Below are positions 6,023 to 10,268 of a DNA stretch of 10,268 bases, piece after piece. The stretch comes from Deltaproteobacteria bacterium RBG_16_54_18. Its GTDB lineage: Bacteria; Desulfobacterota; B13-G15; RBG-16-54-18. The stretch is taken from NCBI GenBank assembly GCA_001797935.1, contig MGQT01000008.1, positions 1-10,268 of the forward strand, written 5' to 3'. Each line of letters starts with the position of its first letter. The stretch's first letter is position 1. A model generated the notes under the pieces. That model was not told the origin of the DNA and searched no databases. It saw only the letters and a list, made by a program, of their open reading frames with translations. A program made the translations under genes and the position numbers.

Positions 6023-7489
6023 CTATTGCATGCGCCAGATCGTCCCTTGCGGGCCATCTTCGAGGATGACCCCCTGGGAGTCAAGCTGGTTTCTGATCTG
6101 GTCGGCCCGCGCCCAGTTCTTCTTACTGCGGGCGTCATTGCGTTCCGTGATCAACTTCTCAATCTCCTGTGGGGTAATGGTGAGCGCTCTCGTCTTGCGC
6201 TGTTGCTCTTGCTCAAGAAAGACAGTGGGCTCCTCCTGAAAAATCCCTAATACTTTTCCTGCCAGGGCAAGGGCCTCTTTCCCCTTCGTGAGGATTTGGG
6301 CAGCGGACGGAGGAGGATGTTGGAGCAGACCGTTGATCTCGTGATTGAGCTCAAACAGGGCGGCAATGACCACCGCGGTGTTGAAGTCGTCGTCCATGGC
6401 CTCTTCAAAGCTCTGGGCAAATGTCTTTGCCTTTTGCAAGGCAGCTTTTCTCTCTGAGGAAGTGTAGCTTTTCTGTTTCCCTGCCTCTGTCGCCTTCCGA
6501 AGTACCTCGTCGATCCCTGCCAAGGTCTGATAGAACCGCGTGAGCCCCTGGCGCGCCTCCGCCATCCCCTGGGTGGAAAAGTCAAGGGGACTGCGGTAGT
6601 GGCGTGAGAGGAGGAAAAAGCGCACCACCTCCGGGTGATATTCTTTGAGAATATCTTTTATCGTCAAGAAATTCCCCAGGGACTTGGACATTTTTTCTTT
6701 TGCGATATTGACGAAGCCGTTGTGCAGCCAATAACGCGCGAAGGGCCGCCCGGTTGCCCCCTCGGCCTGGGCGATCTCGTTCTCGTGATGGGGGAAGATG
6801 AGGTCCTTACCGCCGCCATGGATGTCCAACGTATCACCGAGATACCGCTGGCTCATGGCAGAGCACTCGATGTGCCACCCGGGCCTCCCTTTGCCCCACG
6901 GCGACTCCCACGATGGCTCCCCGGGCTTGGCCCCCTTCCACAGGGCAAAGTCCAGGGGGTTTTTCTTGCGCTCATCCACCTCCACCCGGGCGCCGGCCTG
7001 CATCTCATCGAGGGTCCTCTTGGAAAGCTTGCCGTATGCGGGGAAGCTCTCCACGGCATAATAGACATCCGCGTCCACCTGGTAGGCATGACCCTTTTCA
7101 ACAAGCCGCTGTATGAGAGCGATCATCTCCGGGATGTGCTCCGTCGCCTTGGGCTCGATGGTCGGCGGCGACATCCCCAAGGCACCCATGTCAACAGAGA
7201 ATTCCTTTATATATCGCGCGGCGATCTCCTCGAAGCCGACACCCTCCTCCTGCGCACGCTTGATGATCTTGTCATCCACGTCGGTGAAGTTGCGCACATA
7301 GGTCACCTCATAACCCTTGTAGCGGAGATAGCGGTAGATTACATCGAAGACCACGGCGCTGCGGGCGTGGCCGATGTGGCAGAGATCATAGACCGTGACG
7401 CCGCAGGCGTACATGCCGATCCGCCCCTCCTGTAGGGGGTGAAACTCCTCCTTCTTCTGGGTCATCGTGTTATAGACACGTAACGCCAT
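6023..7489 (-). CDS. cysS: Cysteine--tRNA ligase
   Basis: A 488-residue class I aminoacyl-tRNA synthetase that charges tRNA-Cys with cysteine. The HIGH motif is at 38-41, just after CGVTVYD, and KMSKS is at 266-270 (KMSKSLGNF). The four zinc ligands that select cysteine by its thiolate are all present: C29, C209 (in HIECSAM), H234 and E238 (in HHENE). The C-terminal part (about 350-488) is the usual helical anticodon-binding region with a DALR-like helix bundle. The start ATG is 9 nt after the gltX stop, and an AGGAAG overlapping that stop supplies the ribosome site about 6 nt away. It is the last gene of the PIN/TRAM-ispF-gltX-cysS cluster, ending before a 173-nt gap. A gltX-cysS neighbourhood, with ispF and a YacL-like gene upstream, is known from other bacteria such as Bacillus. 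Confidence 0.98.
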   Translation of the reverse strand: MALRVYNTMTQKKEEFHPLQEGRIGMYACGVTVYDLCHIGHARSAVVFDVIYRYLRYKGYEVTYVRNFTDVDDKIIKRAQEEGVGFEEIAARYIKEFSVDMGALGMSPPTIEPKATEHIPEMIALIQRLVEKGHAYQVDADVYYAVESFPAYGKLSKRTLDEMQAGARVEVDERKKNPLDFALWKGAKPGEPSWESPWGKGRPGWHIECSAMSQRYLGDTLDIHGGGKDLIFPHHENEIAQAEGATGRPFARYWLHNGFVNIAKEKMSKSLGNFLTIKDILKEYHPEVVRFFLLSRHYRSPLDFSTQGMAEARQGLTRFYQTLAGIDEVLRKATEAGKQKSYTSSERKAALQKAKTFAQSFEEAMDDDFNTAVVIAALFELNHEINGLLQHPPPSAAQILTKGKEALALAGKVLGIFQEEPTVFLEQEQQRKTRALTITPQEIEKLITERNDARSKKNWARADQIRNQLDSQGVILEDGPQGTIWRMQ

Positions 7490-7498
7490 TTTTTCTTC

Positions 7499-8932
7499 CT
7501 ATTTCAACGCCTGCGCCAATCGCTCGATGATGATTTGCTTCCCTAACACAGGAAGGACCTTGTGTAGCTCAGGCCCCGTCATCGTACCGGTAAGGGCCGC
7601 CCTGAGGGGTGCAAAGAGCTGTTTTCCCTTGAGCCCGGTGTGCTTCTTAAGCGCGGCGACGATCTCGGTGAAATTATCTTCCGTTACCTCCGCCATCCCT
7701 GCCACGATCTCCTTCAAGGCCTTGACCGCCGCCAGGGCGTCATCCGCTGTGAGGATCGTGCGGGCTTCGGCATCCAGGGAAAATCCGTCAGGCAGAAAGA
7801 TGGGGATATACCTGTTGATCTCGGCAAGGGTCTCGACATTCTCTTTGACTGCATTCAAGACCTTGACCAGCCATCCTTCATCTGTCCCCTCCCGGAGAAA
7901 TCCAGCGAGAAAAGGACGGGCGTAAAAGAGGATATCTTCGCCGCGCATGGTGTGCAGATGCCCGCGGTTGAGCCAGCGCAATTTCCCGGGATCGAATGCC
8001 GCCGGACTCCTTGCAATCCCTTCTAGGGAGAAGCGTCTGACCATCCCTTCCCACGACATGATCTCCTCACCGCCTGCCGTCCCCCCTCCCAAGAGGGCGA
8101 GGTAATTTACCACGGCCTGGGGGAGAAAGCCTTCTTCCCGGTAGGCGCGTACGGAAACCGCCCCGTAACGCTTGCTCAACCGCTCACCATCGGGGGCGAC
8201 CAACAGGGGCAGGTGAGCAAAGTCGGGCAGGGTAAATCCCAAGGCCTCGTAGAGAAGGACCTGCCGGGGGGTATTGGGGAGATGGTCTTCCCCGCGGATA
8301 ACATGGGTGATCCCCATCAAGGCATCATCCACCACGGCAGCAAAGTTGTAAGCGGGCCTGCCGTCGGAACGCATAATGACGAAGTCCCCCATGGATTTGT
8401 TTTCAAATACCTTTTTCCCGTGGATGATATCGCGCACCACGGTAGCACCCTCGGGGACTGCGAAACGCAGCGAGGGCTTTCTGCCGCTTGCCTCTAACTC
8501 CTGGGCCTGCGCCGATGAGAGCCCCCGGCACGTGCCGACATAGCGGGGCGTCTGCCCCCTGGCCAGCAACTGCTCCCGCATCTGAGCCAGTTCCTCGGGG
8601 GTGCAGTAACATAGGTAGGCGCCCCCCTGTTCCTTGAGCCTTTCGGCGTGCTCGTAATAGATCTTCGTTCGCTCAGACTGGCGGTAAGGCCCATGCGCGC
8701 CTTCTCCTGCCGGCCCCTCGTCCCATGTCAGCCCGAGCCATCGGAGGTCCTCCCTGATGGCCTCCTCGGCAGCAGGGTCGAGGCGCGCCACATCGGTGTC
8801 TTCAATCCTGAGGACGTATACCCCGTCATGTTTCAGGGCAAAGAGTTTATTGCAGAGGGCAATGCGCGCGTTGCCGATGTGCAAGAACCCGGTCGGGCTC
8901 GGGGCAAACCGGACTCTCACCCCGTTCTTCAT
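7499..8932 (-). CDS. gltX: Glutamate--tRNA ligase
   Basis: A 477-residue class I synthetase with the GlxRS signature RFAPSPTGFLHIGNARIA (HIGH-equivalent HIGN at 18-21), the RIEDTD strand (42-47), a GPYRQSER motif (81-88), IRGEDHL (212-218) and the second signature RLSKRYGAVSV (KMSKS-equivalent 251-255). An insert carries C108-x-C110-x24-C135, the zinc-site spacing seen in E. coli GluRS, but the usual fourth ligand two residues on is Gly137 rather than His. The C-terminal helical domain is of the bacterial GluRS type, so this is not GlnRS. Whether it is discriminating or also charges tRNA-Gln (followed by GatCAB conversion) cannot be decided here; no glnS or gat genes are in view. The ATG overlaps the ispF stop (ATGA), with GGAGG 4 nt upstream, so translation is coupled. 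Confidence 0.97.
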   Translation of the reverse strand: MKNGVRVRFAPSPTGFLHIGNARIALCNKLFALKHDGVYVLRIEDTDVARLDPAAEEAIREDLRWLGLTWDEGPAGEGAHGPYRQSERTKIYYEHAERLKEQGGAYLCYCTPEELAQMREQLLARGQTPRYVGTCRGLSSAQAQELEASGRKPSLRFAVPEGATVVRDIIHGKKVFENKSMGDFVIMRSDGRPAYNFAAVVDDALMGITHVIRGEDHLPNTPRQVLLYEALGFTLPDFAHLPLLVAPDGERLSKRYGAVSVRAYREEGFLPQAVVNYLALLGGGTAGGEEIMSWEGMVRRFSLEGIARSPAAFDPGKLRWLNRGHLHTMRGEDILFYARPFLAGFLREGTDEGWLVKVLNAVKENVETLAEINRYIPIFLPDGFSLDAEARTILTADDALAAVKALKEIVAGMAEVTEDNFTEIVAALKKHTGLKGKQLFAPLRAALTGTMTGPELHKVLPVLGKQIIIERLAQALK

Positions 8933-9426
8933 CGCGCCTCCACCAGCACGACGGCGTAGGCGGCGATCCCTTCATTCCTGCCGGTAAAGCCCAACCCCTC
9001 GGTCGTCGTGGCCTTGATATTCACTTGCTCGTGTTCAACCCCCACCGTCGCTGCGATCCGCTCTTCCATCTGGGCGCGATAGGGCGCCAGGCGCGGGGCC
9101 TGCGCCACGATGGTGGCATCAATGTTGGTAATTTTCCATCCCTTGCGCGCGACCATCGCCGTCACCCGCTCTAACAGCACCAGGCTGGCAATGCCCGTAT
9201 ACTGGGGATCGGTGTCTGGAAAATGCTGCCCGAGATCCCCTGCCGCAACGGCGCCGAGGAGCGCATCGCAGATGGCGTGTACCAGGCAATCGGCGTCCGA
9301 GTGCCCGGCAAGCCCGCGATGGTGCGGAATCGTTATCCCCCCCATGATTAAAGGACGGTTCTCTACAAGAGGATGTACATCATACCCCATCCCCACCCGG
9401 TAGCCGGTATCCTTTTTTTCACCCAC
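8929..9426 (-). CDS. ispF: 2-C-methyl-D-erythritol 2,4-cyclodiphosphate synthase
   Basis: Converts CDP-methylerythritol 2-phosphate to the cyclodiphosphate in the MEP isoprenoid pathway; works as a trimer with metal-bound active sites between subunits. From the chosen GTG at 9426 the product is 165 residues (family about 155-165). Zinc ligands are visible as Asp16 and His18 in GYDVHPL and His50 in DADCLVHAI; HSDADCLVHAICDALLGA, FPDTDP (69-74) and the CDP-binding TTEGLGFTGR.EGIAA are intact. Start choice: the open frame extends to an ATG at 9477, but that adds a basic tail translated from the other gene's 3' end. The GTG at 9426 has AAGGAAG about 5 nt upstream and overlaps the PIN/TRAM stop by 8 nt. 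A GTG or ATG just before GYDVH remains possible. The usual neighbour ispD is absent. Confidence 0.96.
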   Translation of the reverse strand: MGEKKDTGYRVGMGYDVHPLVENRPLIMGGITIPHHRGLAGHSDADCLVHAICDALLGAVAAGDLGQHFPDTDPQYTGIASLVLLERVTAMVARKGWKITNIDATIVAQAPRLAPYRAQMEERIAATVGVEHEQVNIKATTTEGLGFTGRNEGIAAYAVVLVEAR

Positions 9427-10268
9427 GCGACTTCCTTGCCCGCGGCGGGACTTCTTCCGAGCCGGATTCCGCGTCACGGGGTCGGGCGAAGATCATTCTG
9501 CCTGCGGTGGTCTGCAATACGCTGGTAACCACGACATCGAGCTCTTTGCCGATGATCTTGCGCCCCTCCTCCACCACTACCATGGTACCATCATCTAAAT
9601 AGGCCACCCCCTGCCCCGGCTCCTTCCCTTCCTTGAGAATCTGGACATGCATGGTCTCTCCGGGGAGGACAATGGGCTTCAGGGCGTTGGTCAGCTGATT
9701 GATGTTTAAGACCGTCACACCCAGCAGCTCCGCCACCTTGTTGAGGTTGAAGTCGTTGGTAATGATCTTGCCGTTCATCCGTTTAGCCAGCTCGATGAGC
9801 TTCGCATCCACTTCCTTGATTTTCGGAAAGTCCTGATCCGATATCCTTACCTCCGGTTCCCCTTGCTTTTGTATACGGTTGAGGATATCCAGCCCCCTTC
9901 TCCCCCGATTTCGTTTCAGGGGATCGGGGGAATCGGCGATATGTTGCAACTCGTGCAGAACAAACTGCGGGATGATGAAAGGACCTTCGAGAAATCCCGT
10001 TTCGCAGACGTCGGCAATCCTGCCGTCAATGATGACGCTCGTATCAAGGATCTTGGGGTTCTCCGTGGTGCGCTGACTGCCCCCTATGCTGAAGATCTTC
10101 CACCATGCTGCGGGGTTAAATTCCTTCCCCTTCCAGACTCCGATCATGATCCCCAGGTATCCCGCCAGAATATAGATCAGGGGATAGAGGAGTTGTGTCT
10201 CCCCGGCACCGGGCGGCACGAAGATCTGGACGGTGAGGCGGGTCAGACCGAATGCGATGACGAGCCCG
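9419..10268 (-). CDS. Membrane-anchored PIN/TRAM domain protein, YacL-like (5' end outside the window)
   Basis: The frame stays open to the window edge, so the protein is N-terminally truncated by the window; the GTG at 10219 is not accepted as the start because coding-like hydrophobic sequence (GLVIAFGLTRLTVQIF) continues upstream. Counting from the first complete codon, 282 residues are visible: the end of one hydrophobic segment, a membrane helix (about 26-45, LLYPLIYILAGYLGIMIGVW), then a PIN nuclease domain from about 70 with the four acidic metal ligands Asp75 (ILDTSVIIDGR), Glu106 (VLHELQ), Asp154 (EVDAKLI) and Asp172 (ITNDFNLNK). A TRAM domain follows (about 197-264, LPGETMHVQILKEGKEPGQG onward), then a charged tail. 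This is the B. subtilis YacL architecture: a membrane-tethered, TRAM-guided nuclease of unsettled substrate, presumably RNA. It overlaps ispF by 8 nt and leads the visible cluster. Confidence 0.93.
   Translation of the reverse strand, partial: GLVIAFGLTRLTVQIFVPPGAGETQLLYPLIYILAGYLGIMIGVWKGKEFNPAAWWKIFSIGGSQRTTENPKILDTSVIIDGRIADVCETGFLEGPFIIPQFVLHELQHIADSPDPLKRNRGRRGLDILNRIQKQGEPEVRISDQDFPKIKEVDAKLIELAKRMNGKIITNDFNLNKVAELLGVTVLNINQLTNALKPIVLPGETMHVQILKEGKEPGQGVAYLDDGTMVVVEEGRKIIGKELDVVVTSVLQTTAGRMIFARPRDAESGSEEVPPRARKSRG

Noticed and set aside
6635..7435. A 266-codon plus-strand open frame inside cysS
   Set aside because: Antisense shadow of the well-conserved cysS coding sequence, with no domain signature.

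Overview
The window looks like a bacterial chromosome segment of moderately high GC: about 60 % in the lines of the housekeeping genes I counted by eye. Almost all of it is packed minus-strand housekeeping genes. Gene content (a YacL-like PIN/TRAM protein, ispF, gltX, cysS, uvrB, uvrC) and protein style suggest a deep-branching, possibly anaerobic bacterium of the Desulfobacterota/'Deltaproteobacteria' type. That placement is an impression from familiar sequence patterns, not a phylogeny.

Layout, right to left in the direction of transcription. (1) 10268-6023: a tight cluster of a membrane-anchored PIN/TRAM protein (5' end cut by the window edge), ispF, gltX and cysS. The joints are an 8-nt overlap, a 4-nt ATGA overlap and a 9-nt gap, so this is very likely one transcript joining isoprenoid precursor synthesis with two aminoacyl-tRNA synthetases. 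(2) 6022-5850: a 173-nt gap with a good extended -10 promoter facing uvrB. (3) 5849-1487: uvrB, uvrC (TAA directly followed by ATG) and a MacroD-type ADP-ribose hydrolase whose start lies inside the 3' end of uvrC. This is a nucleotide-excision-repair operon with a macrodomain gene translationally coupled to its end. (4) 1474-1026, plus strand: a hicB-hicA toxin-antitoxin pair, convergent with the macrodomain gene and only 12 nt from it. (5) 851-180, minus strand: a clearly AT-rich gene resembling the AbiGi family of abortive-infection proteins, with no AbiGii partner in view. (6) 94-1, minus strand: the first 31 codons of an Old Yellow Enzyme-type NADH:flavin oxidoreductase.

The left end (about 180-1474) is therefore a small defence/toxin-antitoxin islet between ordinary chromosomal genes. 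The AbiGi-like gene has a base composition unlike everything else in the window, which points to horizontal acquisition. No tRNA, rRNA, CRISPR array, transposase or integrase was seen. The observations most worth following up are the uvrBC-macrodomain coupling and the orphan AbiGi-like gene, whose motif layout invites a fold comparison with ADP-ribosyltransferases. Both remain hypotheses.
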